Origin: Olsenella sp. KH3B4
GTDB lineage: Bacteria; Actinomycetota; Coriobacteriia; Coriobacteriales; Atopobiaceae
DNA: 64,000 nt
Direction: 5' to 3'
NCBI GenBank assembly: GCA_900111695.1
Contig: FOHD01000002.1
Location: 275,705-339,704 of the forward strand
A program made the position numbers and the translations under genes. Shown here one piece after another: positions 16,672-24,982 of the stretch; the stretch's first letter is position 1, and each line of letters starts with the position of its first letter. The notes beneath the pieces are model-generated. The model worked only from the letters and a program-made list of their open reading frames with translations, had not been told where the DNA came from and did not search any database.

Positions 16672-17806
16672 GTGACGCGCCTCCGATCTCTTCGTTATCC
16701 ATAGCGATTGTGTCATTCATCTTGTCGTTACTTGCCGAGACAAGCGGCATGACCGTCTGGGGCGGTGCCACGAGCACCAGCTGTGCGGGGTTGCCCAGCG
16801 CGGCCCACGCGCCCTTCTCGCACTCGTAGCGAAGCAGGGCCCCGCCTGGCGTGCGCGCCATCACGATTGTCGAGAACGTCGAGTCGATCACGCGCTCCAC
16901 GGTGCAGGGAATCGCGTTCCCGCCAAGAGCGCCTGCCGCAACGTCACCCGCCGCATGTGCCTCAAAGTAGTGAGCGCGAATGCCCACGTGCGTGACGCCC
17001 TCGGGCACGGGCAGTGAGGTTCTCAGCGCAACGCCCCAGTCCTCGCACGCAAGCAGGCCCGGACCCGCCACATGCGCGCGGCTCACGTTCTTGCAGCCGC
17101 TGATGAGCGCCGCCGCAAGCGTGGCCGGCGAGGCAAAGAGTTCGTGCACGCTCACCTTTGCGTCCGAGCGACCACAATCAAGCACGCAGACCGTGTCGCA
17201 CATGCGGTAGACCTCGTCGCGGTTGTGCGAGACGTAGACCGCCCCGCCGGGAAACCCGCGCAGGACGTCTGTCAGCTCAAGCTCGAGCTGCCAACGCAGG
17301 TACCCATCAAGCGCCGAGAAGGGCTCGTCCAGAAGGATGAGCTTCGGATTACTCGCGAGGATGCGCGCCATGGCGCAGCGCTGCTGCTGGCCACCGGAGA
17401 GCTGGGCGGGCTTGTGGTGCTCGAGACCACCCAGACGCATGGCGGCAATCTCCCTCGCCGCTCGCTCCGCGCGCTCCTCCCGCGTGGAGCCTGCCGCGCC
17501 GGCGCGCACGTTCTGCTCGACGGTCATGGTGGGAAAGAGCGCGTAGCTCTGGAAGAGGTAGCCCACGTGGCGCTGCTGCGGCGGCAGATTGATGTGCGCG
17601 CTGGAGTCGAAGAGCGTGCGCCCGCCCAGCACGATGCGCCCCGCATCCGGTCGCTCGATACCCGCGATGCACTTGAGGGTCATGGACTTGCCGCAGCCAG
17701 AGGGGCCAAGCAGCGCCATGATCTCGTCCGGGCGCTCGATGGAGAACGAGACGTCCAGCGAGAAGGACCCAAGCCGCTTGGTGATGTCGACCTCGAGCAC
17801 CGTCAT
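16661..17806 (-). CDS. modC: Molybdate ABC transporter ATPase
   Basis: The 381-residue protein has Walker A GPSGCGKS (34-41), signature LSGGQQQR, Walker [13 protein letters not shown] and the H-loop [12 protein letters not shown]-terminal domain after about residue 230 ([24 protein letters not shown], then [10 protein letters not shown]) resembles the regulatory MOP/TOBE domain of ModC, although divergent. Its start overlaps modB by 4 bp. It energises molybdate or tungstate uptake by ModB with ModA. Confidence 0.92.
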   Translation of the reverse strand: MTVLEVDITKRLGSFSLDVSFSIERPDEIMALLGPSGCGKSMTLKCIAGIERPDAGRIVLGGRTLFDSSAHINLPPQQRHVGYLFQSYALFPTMTVEQNVRAGAAGSTREERAERAAREIAAMRLGGLEHHKPAQLSGGQQQRCAMARILASNPKLILLDEPFSALDGYLRWQLELELTDVLRGFPGGAVYVSHNRDEVYRMCDTVCVLDCGRSDAKVSVHELFASPATLAAALISGCKNVSRAHVAGPGLLACEDWGVALRTSLPVPEGVTHVGIRAHYFEAHAAGDVAAGALGGNAIPCTVERVIDSTFSTIVMARTPGGALLRYECEKGAWAALGNPAQLVLVAPPQTVMPLVSASNDKMNDTIAMDNEEIGGASHAR

Positions 17807-18486
17807 GCCGCAGACCCCCTAACGCGGGCAGAGCGCGAACGCGCCTCCAGCATGTTCATGGCGAGAAGCACCACGGCGCTTATCGCCAGGTTCACGAGGA
17901 CCCACTGGAAGGCCAACCCGTCCTCGCCCGTACGCCAGAGCTGGTAGACCGTCGTGGATATGGTTGCGGTGGCACCAGGGGTGTAGCCGGCAACCATCGA
18001 GGTTGCGCCGTACTCGCCCAGCGCCCGCGCGAAGGCCAGGACCGAGCCCGCGATGATGCCCTGCCTGCAGGCCGGCATCTTAACGCGCCAGAACACCCAC
18101 ACGTTGGATTTGCCCAGCGTGCGACCTGCATCGGCCAGACTCTGGTCAAAGCTCTCGAACGCCCCGCGCGCCGTACGGTACATGAGCGGGAAGCTCACCA
18201 CCACGGTGGCGAAGATCGCCGAGCACCACGTCATGGTGAGCCTCACGCCAAAGACGCCCATCACCCAGGCGCCAATGGGACGCCTGGGGCCGAGAAGCAC
18301 CAGCAGGAGGTAGCCCACAACGGTGGGGGGCAGCACCAGGGGCAACGTGAGCACCACGTCGAGGATGCCCTTTACCACCCGAGGCGCACGCGCCACCACG
18401 TCCGCGAGCCAGATGCCAAGAAGATAGACAACCACCGTGGAGATGGCAGCTATTCTCAGCGAGTTGAGGAGCGGATACCAGTCCAT
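17803..18486 (-). CDS. modB: Molybdate ABC transporter permease
   Basis: This 227-residue membrane protein has about five hydrophobic helices and the EAA-like loop (SLADAGRTLGKSNVWVFWRVKMPACRQGI lies within it), then FARALGEYGATSMVAGYTPGATATISTTVYQLW, a stretch typical of ModB/CysT permeases. It starts 6 bp past modA and overlaps modC by 4 bp, so the transporter genes are translationally linked. Confidence 0.93.
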   Translation of the reverse strand: MDWYPLLNSLRIAAISTVVVYLLGIWLADVVARAPRVVKGILDVVLTLPLVLPPTVVGYLLLVLLGPRRPIGAWVMGVFGVRLTMTWCSAIFATVVVSFPLMYRTARGAFESFDQSLADAGRTLGKSNVWVFWRVKMPACRQGIIAGSVLAFARALGEYGATSMVAGYTPGATATISTTVYQLWRTGEDGLAFQWVLVNLAISAVVLLAMNMLEARSRSARVRGSAA

Positions 18487-18492
18487 GCCGTG

Positions 18493-19383
18493 CTACACCT
18501 CGGCAAGCGGCGTGAAGCCAACCTTTTCGAAGCAGTCGCTGGCGTCCTTGGTCTTGAGGAAGTCAAGGAAGGACGCGGCCAGCTCGGGCTGGAGGGCGTT
18601 TTTGGTGGCTGCGGCCGGATAGACCACGCGGCCACACATCTCCTCGGTAGCCTCGTCCGCCATCGCGAGGTTTGCCGAGGTGGCGTCGGTCTTGTAGATA
18701 ACACCGCAATCGACGGCCGCCTCAGAGACCTGTGAGGTGACCTCCTTCACGTTGGTGCCATAGGTGATACAACCAGCGTTGGCCAACTCGGTCTCGTCGA
18801 GGTTGTAGTAGGCAAGGATCTTCTGGGTGTACTGCCCCACGGGCACGTCTGAGTTGCCCATGCCCAGCAGGATGTCGTGTGCCTGGAGCTTCTGCGCCAT
18901 GTCATCAAAGCCCTGGATGGCCTTGGGGTTGCCCTCGGGCACGCAGAGCGTGACCTTGTTCTCGAGGATGTCAAAGCGCGTGTCGTGGTTAATGAAGTCG
19001 AGGCCCTCGTCGTTGCCGGAGGCGGCGCCGGCGTCGAGCTGGTTCATCTGCTTCTGGCCGGCGGAGATGAAGACGTCGCAGTCTGCCCCCTCCTGGATCT
19101 GGGTCTTGAGGGTACCCGACGAGTCGAAGTTGAAGCTTATGTCCACGCCATCATTTGTAGCCTTGAAGAGATCGCCCGCCTCGGTGAGCGACTCGGTGAG
19201 CGAAGCCGCTGCAAAGACGGTGAGCGTCTTGGGCTCTGCCGTGGACGTGGTGCCTGTCGCCACCGAACCCGTGGTCTGGGTCTGGGGCTGCGACTGTGTG
19301 CCTCCGCACGCCGCCAGTCCAAGGCCTGCCGCGGCAACCGCCGCCGACACAAACGAACGCCTGGTAATGCTGGAGCCTGCCAT
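18493..19383 (-). CDS. modA: Molybdate-binding lipoprotein
   Basis: I use ATG 19383, with AAGGAAAG upstream, because it begins a proper export signal: RRSF (twin arginine, residues 8-9), a hydrophobic stretch and lipobox LAAC with C26. The result is a 296-residue, Ser/Thr-linker-tethered solute-binding protein. Conserved ModA segments include TVFAAASLTESLTEAGDLF, SSGTLKTQIQEGADCDVFISAGQKQM and AAVDCGVIYKTDA, which supply the oxyanion-binding serines and backbone. It begins the mod-moa-moe operon. Tungstate is an alternative ligand. Confidence 0.94.
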   Translation of the reverse strand: MAGSSITRRSFVSAAVAAAGLGLAACGGTQSQPQTQTTGSVATGTTSTAEPKTLTVFAAASLTESLTEAGDLFKATNDGVDISFNFDSSGTLKTQIQEGADCDVFISAGQKQMNQLDAGAASGNDEGLDFINHDTRFDILENKVTLCVPEGNPKAIQGFDDMAQKLQAHDILLGMGNSDVPVGQYTQKILAYYNLDETELANAGCITYGTNVKEVTSQVSEAAVDCGVIYKTDATSANLAMADEATEEMCGRVVYPAAATKNALQPELAASFLDFLKTKDASDCFEKVGFTPLAEV

Positions 19384-19401
19384 AGTGCTTTCCTTTCCCT
19401 C

Positions 19402-19499
19402 GGTGTGATGCCTGCCTGGGGCGCATCTCTGGTGCGATGCTTTTTGCGTACCGCCCATGTGGTGCCTGTGGGCATCGCCGACAAGGATGTGGTGCCTGT
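19402..19499. repeat. Direct repeats in the modA leader
   Basis: ATGTGGTGCCTGT occurs at 19457-19469 and again at 19487-19499, exactly 30 bp apart, with a relaxed copy GGTGTGATGCCTG at 19402-19414. They lie between the modA start and its likely promoter, so they would be in the mRNA leader or bound as DNA. I cannot assign a function. Confidence 0.45.
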
Positions 19500-19509
19500 C
19501 CAATGACGG

Positions 19510-19533
19510 CGTTCTTGCTTACAAACTATAACG
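19510..19533 (-). promoter_or_regulatory. Degenerate ModE-like site over the modA promoter
   Basis: Read on the minus strand, this 24-bp stretch starts CGTTATA and ends AACG, matching the ssnA-upstream palindrome at 16 of 24 positions in the same register. Part of it, TATAGT, would serve as a -10 element for modA, so binding would repress. An overlapping inverted repeat (ACGGCGTT at 19506-19513, AACGCCGT at 19530-19537) adds symmetry. Confidence 0.45.
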
Positions 19534-19536
19534 CCG

Positions 19537-19555
19537 TTCAAACAAAAAGTTTGAA
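19537..19555. promoter_or_regulatory. Inverted repeat upstream of modA
   Basis: TTCAAAC (19537-19543) and GTTTGAA (19549-19555) flank AAAAA. The site would sit in the -35 region of the modA promoter. The binding protein is unknown. Confidence 0.4.
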
Positions 19556-19616
19556 AAAGCTGGTGGACGGGGCAGACGCGTCGCGGACGGCACGGGCGTG
19601 GCCGGGGAAACATAGC

Positions 19617-19970
19617 CTAGCTCGCCTCGCGCGAGCGCGTCTGGTCGTAGGCAAAGACCCACCAGAGCAGCTCCTCGGGCTGGCCCATCGCCGGAACGGC
19701 GCTGCGCCGCTCGAGGTAGAGCTCCGTCTCGTGTCCGCCAAAGCGCACGCGGTAGCAGGCCTGCCTTCTCCCGCGCGTCTCGGCGCCAAACGCCCCCTCC
19801 TCCAGCACCTCATCGATCGCAAAGCTCCTCCCGTCCTTCCAGATGACCGCGACGGGCTCCAGGGAGCCGTCACGTCCAAAGCGCGCGACGACGTCCACGT
19901 ACTCACGGTGCACACGGCGCCGCGTCCCGTCTGTGAGCGTCCGATACTCCATGTCCCGAGAGTAGAACAT
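19617..19970 (-). CDS. Small SOS-associated protein, possibly DUF6504-like
   Basis: I do not firmly recognise this 117-residue protein. The preferred start, ATG 19970, has AGAAGGA five bases upstream and lies inside a LexA box; ATG 19952 is an alternative. The sequence is soluble, with a beta-rich middle (LEPVAVIWKDGRSFAIDEVLEE), a QACYRVRFGGHETELYLE strand pair and a C-terminal WWVFAYD motif. This plan resembles the small DUF6504 proteins often encoded with ImuB-type polymerases, which is a guess from pattern. It is divergent from a Y-family polymerase gene and shares its LexA control, so a role in damage-tolerant replication is likely. Confidence 0.65.
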   Translation of the reverse strand: MFYSRDMEYRTLTDGTRRRVHREYVDVVARFGRDGSLEPVAVIWKDGRSFAIDEVLEEGAFGAETRGRRQACYRVRFGGHETELYLERRSAVPAMGQPEELLWWVFAYDQTRSREAS

Positions 19971-19976
19971 GTGTTC
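19965..19976. promoter_or_regulatory. LexA (SOS) box, leftward gene
   Basis: GAACATGTGTTC is a perfect match to the Gram-positive LexA pattern GAAC-N4-GTTC. The 15-bp context GTAGAACATGTGTTC is identical to the second box. It overlaps the start codon of the leftward small gene. Confidence 0.85.
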
Positions 19977-20064
19977 CTTCTCGACAAGCGAACGAGTAGT
20001 GAATTCTCCGAGTGGCGCGCGCGTATTTGTGTCGCGTAGCCGTCGTATAACCATGCGTGAGGTA

Positions 20065-20076
20065 GAACATGTGTTC
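20065..20076. promoter_or_regulatory. LexA (SOS) box, polymerase operon
   Basis: The same GAACATGTGTTC is found exactly 100 bp from the first box and 21 bp before the polymerase start codon. TATAAC at 20046-20051 may be the -10 element, placing the operator just downstream of the transcription start. Confidence 0.85.
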
Positions 20077-20097
20077 TTAGCTGGAGATGGAGGAGCC

Positions 20098-21378
20098 ATG
20101 GCATCAGACACGCGGACGCCCGAGAAGACCTACCTGGCAATCGACCTCAAGTCGTTCTACGCGAGCGTGGAATGCGCCGACAGGGGTCTTGACCCCTTCA
20201 CCACAGACCTCGTGGTGGCAGACCCAACGCGCAGTCCCAACACCATCTGCCTGGCCATCACGCCCGCGCTCAAGGCCAAGGGGGTGAAGAACCGCTGCCG
20301 CGTGCGCGAGATACCCCAAGGCATCCCCTACATCACCGCCATGCCCAGGATGCACCGCTACATGGAGGTCTCCGCGCAGGTGTACGCCATCTACCTGCGC
20401 TATGTGTCCAGCCAGGACGCATGGCCCTACAGCGTGGACGAAGCGTTTCTCGACGTGACGCCCTACCAGGCGCTCTATGGCCCTAACGCGCGTAGCCTCG
20501 CGCGGCGCATCACCACAACGGTGCGTGAGGAGACGGGCGTCTCGGCAACGGCAGGCATAGGACCCAACATGTTTCTCTGCAAGGTGGCACTCGATCTCAT
20601 GGCCAAGCACGCCGCAGACGGCATAGGGCAGCTGGACGAGAAGACCTTCCGCCGCGACGTGTGGTTCCATCGCCCCATCACGGACATCTGGGGCATTGGC
20701 CCTGGCATTGCGCGCAGGCTTGCGCGGGCAGGCGTATACGACCTCGCGGGCATCTGCGCTACGGACCCAACGTGGCTGCGCGGGGAGTTTGGCCGCAACG
20801 CCGAGTGGCTCATCGACCACGCCTGGGGGCTCGAGCCCTGCACCATCGCGGATGCCCGCGGCTACATACCCAAAGCGCGCTCGCTCTCCAACGGCCAGGT
20901 GCTCATGCGCGACTACGGCTTTGACGAGGCGCGCGTGGTGCTGCGCGAGATGGCCTGGCAGAGCTGTCTGGACTTGCGCCAGCAGGCGCTCGCATGCGAC
21001 ACGGTGGGACTCTACATAGGCTATTCGGGCCAGGCCGAGCTTTTTGGGCACGGCGGCGGGCAGAGGAGCCTTGGGCACCAGACTGCCAGCGAGCGGGAGG
21101 TGACAGACGCATTTCTCGCACTCTACGACCAGACGGTCGCGCGCGATCTGCCCATACGGCGCGTGTGCCTGTGGCTGGGCGGCGTTGTCCCGGCGGCCGC
21201 GGCAGCTCCCACGCTTTTTGACAACCCCCGGAAAGACGCGCGAGAAGTGCGGCTGGCCGGCGCCGTTGGCTGTGCGCGCCGACGCTTTGGGCCCAACACC
21301 GTGTTTTCCGGCACGAGCCTCCTCCCCGCCGCCAACGCCCGCGAGCGCAACCTTCAGATTGGGGGTCACCGTGCGTGA
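20098..21378 (+). CDS. Y-family DNA polymerase, UvrX-like (SOS translesion polymerase)
   Basis: The start ATG 20098 follows GGAGGAG; the product is 426 residues. It has the Y-family catalytic blocks YLAIDLKSFYASVEC (first aspartate) and YSVDEAFLDVT (Asp-Glu pair), a finger/palm segment ATAGIGPNMFLCKVALDLMAKH, and helix-hairpin-helix DIWGIGPGIARRLARAGV. Length and the PNTICLAITPALKAKGVKNRCRVREIP block fit the UvrX/YqjW group rather than DinB. Such enzymes copy past lesions and raise mutation rates. SOS control is supported by a perfect LexA box 21 bp upstream, and a YolD-like partner overlaps its end. Confidence 0.93.
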   Translation: MASDTRTPEKTYLAIDLKSFYASVECADRGLDPFTTDLVVADPTRSPNTICLAITPALKAKGVKNRCRVREIPQGIPYITAMPRMHRYMEVSAQVYAIYLRYVSSQDAWPYSVDEAFLDVTPYQALYGPNARSLARRITTTVREETGVSATAGIGPNMFLCKVALDLMAKHAADGIGQLDEKTFRRDVWFHRPITDIWGIGPGIARRLARAGVYDLAGICATDPTWLRGEFGRNAEWLIDHAWGLEPCTIADARGYIPKARSLSNGQVLMRDYGFDEARVVLREMAWQSCLDLRQQALACDTVGLYIGYSGQAELFGHGGGQRSLGHQTASEREVTDAFLALYDQTVARDLPIRRVCLWLGGVVPAAAAAPTLFDNPRKDAREVRLAGAVGCARRRFGPNTVFSGTSLLPAANARERNLQIGGHRA

Positions 21379-21715
21379 AGACGTATTTCGCGAGATAGAG
21401 AGCCTGCCCGCAACCACCTCGTGGCCAGATGCGAGCCAACAAGAGCAGGAGCGCAGGGAGAAGGTACTCAGGGGCATTGTCCGGCGCATCGTCGAGGACG
21501 GGCCGCACCGCGCCGTGGCCTCGGCCGAGCGGGGACGGCAGTTCATTCCATTCGCTGCGCTCCGCGGCTACGACGAGATGATCGAGGAGGTGGAACGCCG
21601 CACCGCCAACGCCGAAGGGCGCGCTTCCACAGCCACGGCGGAGAGAAGCACGCCCCAGCACTTTCCAAACACCAACCTTGGCGGTCGGCATAGCCCCAAC
21701 GTCGTGCACACATAG
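21371..21715 (+). CDS. YolD-like protein, partner of the UvrX-like polymerase
   Basis: I place the start at GTG 21371, overlapping the polymerase stop by 8 bp, with GGGGGT just upstream; this gives 114 residues. The core RGRQFIPFAALRGYDEMIEEVERR matches the YolD pattern (WAPFAAL.GY.E.I), and YolD genes follow uvrX genes in Bacillus. The C-terminal 40 residues are low-complexity and may be disordered. Its biochemical function is unknown, but translational coupling suggests it acts with the polymerase. Confidence 0.75.
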   Translation: MREDVFREIESLPATTSWPDASQQEQERREKVLRGIVRRIVEDGPHRAVASAERGRQFIPFAALRGYDEMIEEVERRTANAEGRASTATAERSTPQHFPNTNLGGRHSPNVVHT

Positions 21716-21783
21716 GCAACGTATACTGTGTACTTGGCTTATTCGCCGCGAGGTACCTTGGCACTAGACTCGAAAGGAAACCC

Positions 21784-22839
21784 ATGAGCGAAGCAAAAGA
21801 CCCCAAGAACACCTGCGTGCTCGTCACCGGTGGCGCCGGCTTCATTGGTAGCCACACGGTGGTGGAGCTTCTTCAGGATGGCTACAAGGTCGTCGTTGTC
21901 GACGATCTCTCCAACGCTTCCGAGAAGGTCATCGGCCGCATCAAGACCATCGTGGGGGACGCGGCTGCCGCCAACCTCACCTTCTATCGCGCCGACGTGA
22001 ATGACCGCGAGGCCATGAACGCCGTCTTTGACGAGAACCACATCGACCGCGTCATTCACTTCGCCGGCTTCAAGGCCGTGGGCGAGTCCGTGAGCAAGCC
22101 CATCGAGTACTACACCAACAACCTGGGCAACACCCTCACGCTCGTCGACGTGATGCGCAACCACGGCTGCAAGGACATCATCTTCTCCAGCTCCGCCACG
22201 GTCTACGGTGACCCGGACAAGCTCCCCCTCACCGAGGAGAGCCCCAAGAAGCCCGCAACCAACCCCTATGGCTGGACCAAGTGGATGATCGAGCAGATCC
22301 TGACCGACCTCCACACGGCCGACCCCGAGTGGAACGTCGTGCTTCTCCGCTACTTCAACCCCATTGGAGCGCACCCCTCGGGACTCATGGGCGAGGACCC
22401 CAAGGGCATCCCCAACAACCTCCTGCCCTACGTGGCGCAGGTGGCCATTGGCAAGCGTGAGTGCGTGCATGTCTTTGGCAACGACTACAACACGCCAGAC
22501 GGCACGGGCGTGCGTGACTACATCCACGTGTGCGACCTGGGTACCGGTCACGCAGCGGCACTCAAGTGGATGAACGGTCATACGGGCGTCGAGATTTTCA
22601 ACCTGGGCACCGGCAAGGGCACCTCGGTTCTCGAGATCATCAAGGCGTTTGGCAAGGCCTGCGGCAAGGAGATTCCCTACCAGATCGACCCGCGCCGCCC
22701 AGGCGACGTCGATGCCAACTACGCCGACTGTTCCAAGGCCAAGCGCGAAATGGGCTGGGAGGCCAAGTACACGATCGACGACATGTGCCGCGACTCCTGG
22801 AACTGGCAGTCCAAGAACCCCAACGGCTTCGAGGGCTAG
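21784..22839 (+). CDS. galE: UDP-glucose 4-epimerase
   Basis: This 351-residue short-chain dehydrogenase-type enzyme has the NAD motif VTGGAGFIGSH, FSSSATVYGD carrying the catalytic serine region, and the YGWTK catalytic Tyr-Lys pair. VLLRYFNPIGAHPSGLMGEDP and RRPGDVDANYADCSKA are typical of GalE. It interconverts UDP-glucose and UDP-galactose for galactose use and envelope polysaccharide. AAAGGAAA lies upstream of the ATG, and the next gene starts 3 bp after its stop. Confidence 0.96.
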   Translation: MSEAKDPKNTCVLVTGGAGFIGSHTVVELLQDGYKVVVVDDLSNASEKVIGRIKTIVGDAAAANLTFYRADVNDREAMNAVFDENHIDRVIHFAGFKAVGESVSKPIEYYTNNLGNTLTLVDVMRNHGCKDIIFSSSATVYGDPDKLPLTEESPKKPATNPYGWTKWMIEQILTDLHTADPEWNVVLLRYFNPIGAHPSGLMGEDPKGIPNNLLPYVAQVAIGKRECVHVFGNDYNTPDGTGVRDYIHVCDLGTGHAAALKWMNGHTGVEIFNLGTGKGTSVLEIIKAFGKACGKEIPYQIDPRRPGDVDANYADCSKAKREMGWEAKYTIDDMCRDSWNWQSKNPNGFEG

Positions 22840-22842
22840 ACC

Positions 22843-23907
22843 ATGGCAGCAAGCAGCACCATGGGCACGGGTGACGGCGGCAAGCTCTTTGCGTCCTGGC
22901 TCGCCGAACGTCGGCCTCGCATCGAGGACTATATCTCTGCGCACCTTCCCGCCCCCGCGGCGGGACAGGGTGCCGCAGCCGACCTTTCGTGCTACCTCTA
23001 CACCCCGCTCGCGCGCTTCACGCGCTCGGGCGGCAAGCGCACGCGCCCGGCGTTGGTGCTGCTTGGCTGCGAGGCCGTGGGCGGGGATGTCTCGCGTGCC
23101 CTTTCCTCCGCCGCCGCGATTGAGGACTTCCAGTCAGCGGCCCTCATCCACGACGACATCGCCGACGAGGGCGAGATGCGCCGCGGCCAGCCCTGCGTGC
23201 ACCGCACCGAGGGCGTTGGCGTGGCCGTCAACGTGGGGGACCTTGGTATCGTCCGCACCTTTGCGGGCGTGCTCGAGGACGGCTCGCTTGATGGCGCAAC
23301 CAAGCTGCGCGTGCTCGAAGAGTTCGCGCAGATGGAGCAGCGCACCGTGGAGGGACAGGCGCTTGACCTCGGCTGGGCGCGCGACGAGCGCTGGGACGTC
23401 ACGGTGAGCGACTACCTCACAATGGCAACGCACAAGACCGCGTTCTACTCTGCCGCCTCTCCGCTCTCCATCGGCGCCATCTGTGGCGGCGGCACGGACG
23501 AACAAGTGGAGGCGCTTGGCTCCTTTGGCATGGACGCTGGCCTTGCCTTCCAGCTGCAAGACGACCTTCTCAACCTCGTGGGTGACGCCGAGACACAGGG
23601 CAAGGACTTCCGGAGCGACATCACCGAGGGCAAGCGCACCATGGTTGTGTGCTGGGCGCTGGAGCACCTTACGGGTGCCGAGAAGAACGAGCTTCTCGGC
23701 ATTCTTTCGTCGCACGCAACGGACGCGCGGTCGCTTTCCCGCGCGGTCAGCCTCATGGAGAAGGCGGGCGCCATCGACGCCGTGCGCAGCTATGCACGCG
23801 GACTTGCAGAAAGCGCGAAGGGGCACCTTGACGGCATCGAGCTCGCCGGGGACGCACGCGCAATTCTCGATTCTATGGCAGACTTCTTTGTGGAACGCAG
23901 GGGCTAG
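22843..23907 (+). CDS. Polyprenyl diphosphate synthase (farnesyl/geranylgeranyl type)
   Basis: The 354-residue protein shows trans-prenyltransferase hallmarks: SGGKRTRPALVLLG, the first aspartate-rich motif in ALIHDDIADEGEMRRGQPCVH, and the second region QLQDDLLNLVGDAETQGKDFRSDITEGKRT. The second motif is DDLLN rather than DDILD, a small deviation. It makes isoprenoid diphosphates for undecaprenyl or quinone synthesis; product length cannot be read by eye. It sits 3 bp behind galE and is co-transcribed. Confidence 0.9.
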   Translation: MAASSTMGTGDGGKLFASWLAERRPRIEDYISAHLPAPAAGQGAAADLSCYLYTPLARFTRSGGKRTRPALVLLGCEAVGGDVSRALSSAAAIEDFQSAALIHDDIADEGEMRRGQPCVHRTEGVGVAVNVGDLGIVRTFAGVLEDGSLDGATKLRVLEEFAQMEQRTVEGQALDLGWARDERWDVTVSDYLTMATHKTAFYSAASPLSIGAICGGGTDEQVEALGSFGMDAGLAFQLQDDLLNLVGDAETQGKDFRSDITEGKRTMVVCWALEHLTGAEKNELLGILSSHATDARSLSRAVSLMEKAGAIDAVRSYARGLAESAKGHLDGIELAGDARAILDSMADFFVERRG

Positions 23908-23951
23908 GTTGGACGCCGCCTCACGCCCACGCTATCGAGGGGAACTAGGGT

Positions 23952-24869
23952 ATGGAACCAATTCGCGAGGGCGCGTCGGGCGCCGCCGTGGAAGACATCC
24001 AGGAGCGCCTGGGCTCGCTGGGATACAAGATTGATAAGAGCGAGACGGCCGAGAAGACCTTTGGCCACTCGACCTCCACAGCCGTTGCGCGCTTTAGGCT
24101 CGACCACGGCCTGTCGCTTGGCGACGTGGTTGACACGGCGACCTGGGCGACATTGGTCGACGAGTGCTATCAGCTTGGGGACCGCACCCTCTACCTGCGC
24201 CTTCCCAACTTCCACGGCAACGACGTCCGCCAGCTCCAGGAGCGGCTCAACGTGCTGGGCTTCTCCTGTGGAGCCGTTGACGGGCAGTACGGCGCCCACA
24301 CCGAGGCTGCGGTCAAGCAGTTTCAGGAGAGCGTTGGGCTTCTGGCCGACGGCATGGCCTTCCCGGACACGTTCGACGCCATCGACCGCCTGAAGCACGT
24401 CTGGGGCGGCAACCCCGCCGCCGGTCCGCACCCGCAGGGCGGCATGGGCTTTGCCCGTGCAGCCGGGGTGCTCGAGGTCGTCAAGCTGTGCATCACCGGC
24501 GAGGATCCCATCTCGAGAAACGTCGCTGGTCGCATCTGGAACCTGGCAAGCGCAACAACCAACGCCTCTGGCCTCGAGCTCGTTGATTCCGCTTCGTCAG
24601 ACGCCTGCAAAGACGCCCAGGCAGTGCTTGTGCTTTCTGCCGCGCCGCTGCCCGATGGCTCCACCACCTCAAACGTGATGATGGATGACGTGGACACACT
24701 CCCGCTGCGCTTGCGCACCGCCGTGGAGAGCTCGCGCGACGCCGTGGCCGTGGTGCGCATCGAGCTGCCCGTGGGCCCCAACTTCGAGGGCACCTTCACC
24801 ATCAGCGACGCCCAAACCTACGCTGTGCTGCTGCTCGACGCCATCTGCGCCGCCTTTGAGGGAATGTAG
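23952..24869 (+). CDS. Protein with two peptidoglycan-binding-like domains
   Basis: Two PG_binding_1-like repeats are visible at residues about 6-70 (GASGAAVEDIQERLGSLGYKIDKSE..FG..TSTAVARFR) and about 92-150 (GNDVRQLQERLNVLGFSCGAVDGQYGAHTEAAVKQFQ). The remaining half (about 165-305) has no motif I recognise, but ends with an alpha/beta pattern (AVAVVRIELPVGPNF...TYAVLLLDAICAAF). The protein lacks a signal peptide. Some actinobacterial CwlM-type proteins likewise have these domains in a cytosolic, regulatory protein, but no amidase domain is seen here. It is 44 bp behind the prenyl synthase. Confidence 0.8.
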   Translation: MEPIREGASGAAVEDIQERLGSLGYKIDKSETAEKTFGHSTSTAVARFRLDHGLSLGDVVDTATWATLVDECYQLGDRTLYLRLPNFHGNDVRQLQERLNVLGFSCGAVDGQYGAHTEAAVKQFQESVGLLADGMAFPDTFDAIDRLKHVWGGNPAAGPHPQGGMGFARAAGVLEVVKLCITGEDPISRNVAGRIWNLASATTNASGLELVDSASSDACKDAQAVLVLSAAPLPDGSTTSNVMMDDVDTLPLRLRTAVESSRDAVAVVRIELPVGPNFEGTFTISDAQTYAVLLLDAICAAFEGM

Positions 24870-24879
24870 GGAAGGCCCG

Positions 24880-24908
24880 TGAGACAAAGGGACAGTCCCT
24901 TTGTCTCA
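24880..24908. repeat. REP-like perfect palindrome 1
   Basis: Arms TGAGACAAAGGGAC (24880-24893) and its exact complement (24895-24908) flank a single A. It may act as a bidirectional terminator between converging genes. The GGGACAGTCCC core is typical of dispersed REP-type repeats in many bacteria. Confidence 0.8.
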
Positions 24909-24914
24909 TCCTTC

Positions 24915-24944
24915 AGGTGTCAGATATCCTCGTTGTACCAGCGC
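24915..24944 (-). pseudogene. Duplicated 3' tail of the phosphorylase gene
   Basis: These 30 bases match the end of the phosphorylase coding sequence (24985-25014) at about 84 percent by eye. On the minus strand the fragment reads RWYNEDI then a stop, against the gene's RQYNEDIWHL. It sits between two palindromes, so it looks like a relic of a repeat-associated duplication. Confidence 0.65.
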
Positions 24945-24973
24945 GAGGCAAAGGGACTGTCCCTTTGCCTCGC
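24943..24973. repeat. REP-like perfect palindrome 2
   Basis: Arms GCGAGGCAAAGGGAC (24943-24957) and the exact complement (24959-24973) flank a T. It shares the CAAAGGGAC/GTCCCTTTG core with palindrome 1 but differs in the outer arm, and both arms changed together. Compensatory change suggests that the fold matters. It ends 10 bp before the phosphorylase stop codon. Confidence 0.8.
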
Positions 24974-24982
24974 TTTGTCTCA

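Noticed and set aside
19384-19510. Molybdenum-cofactor riboswitch in the modA leader
   Set aside because: I looked for the conserved GCCUCCC-type blocks and do not see them; only direct repeats are present.
21739-22944. Long minus-strand frame opposite galE
   Set aside because: GalE motifs on the plus strand are complete; the opposite frame is a composition artefact.
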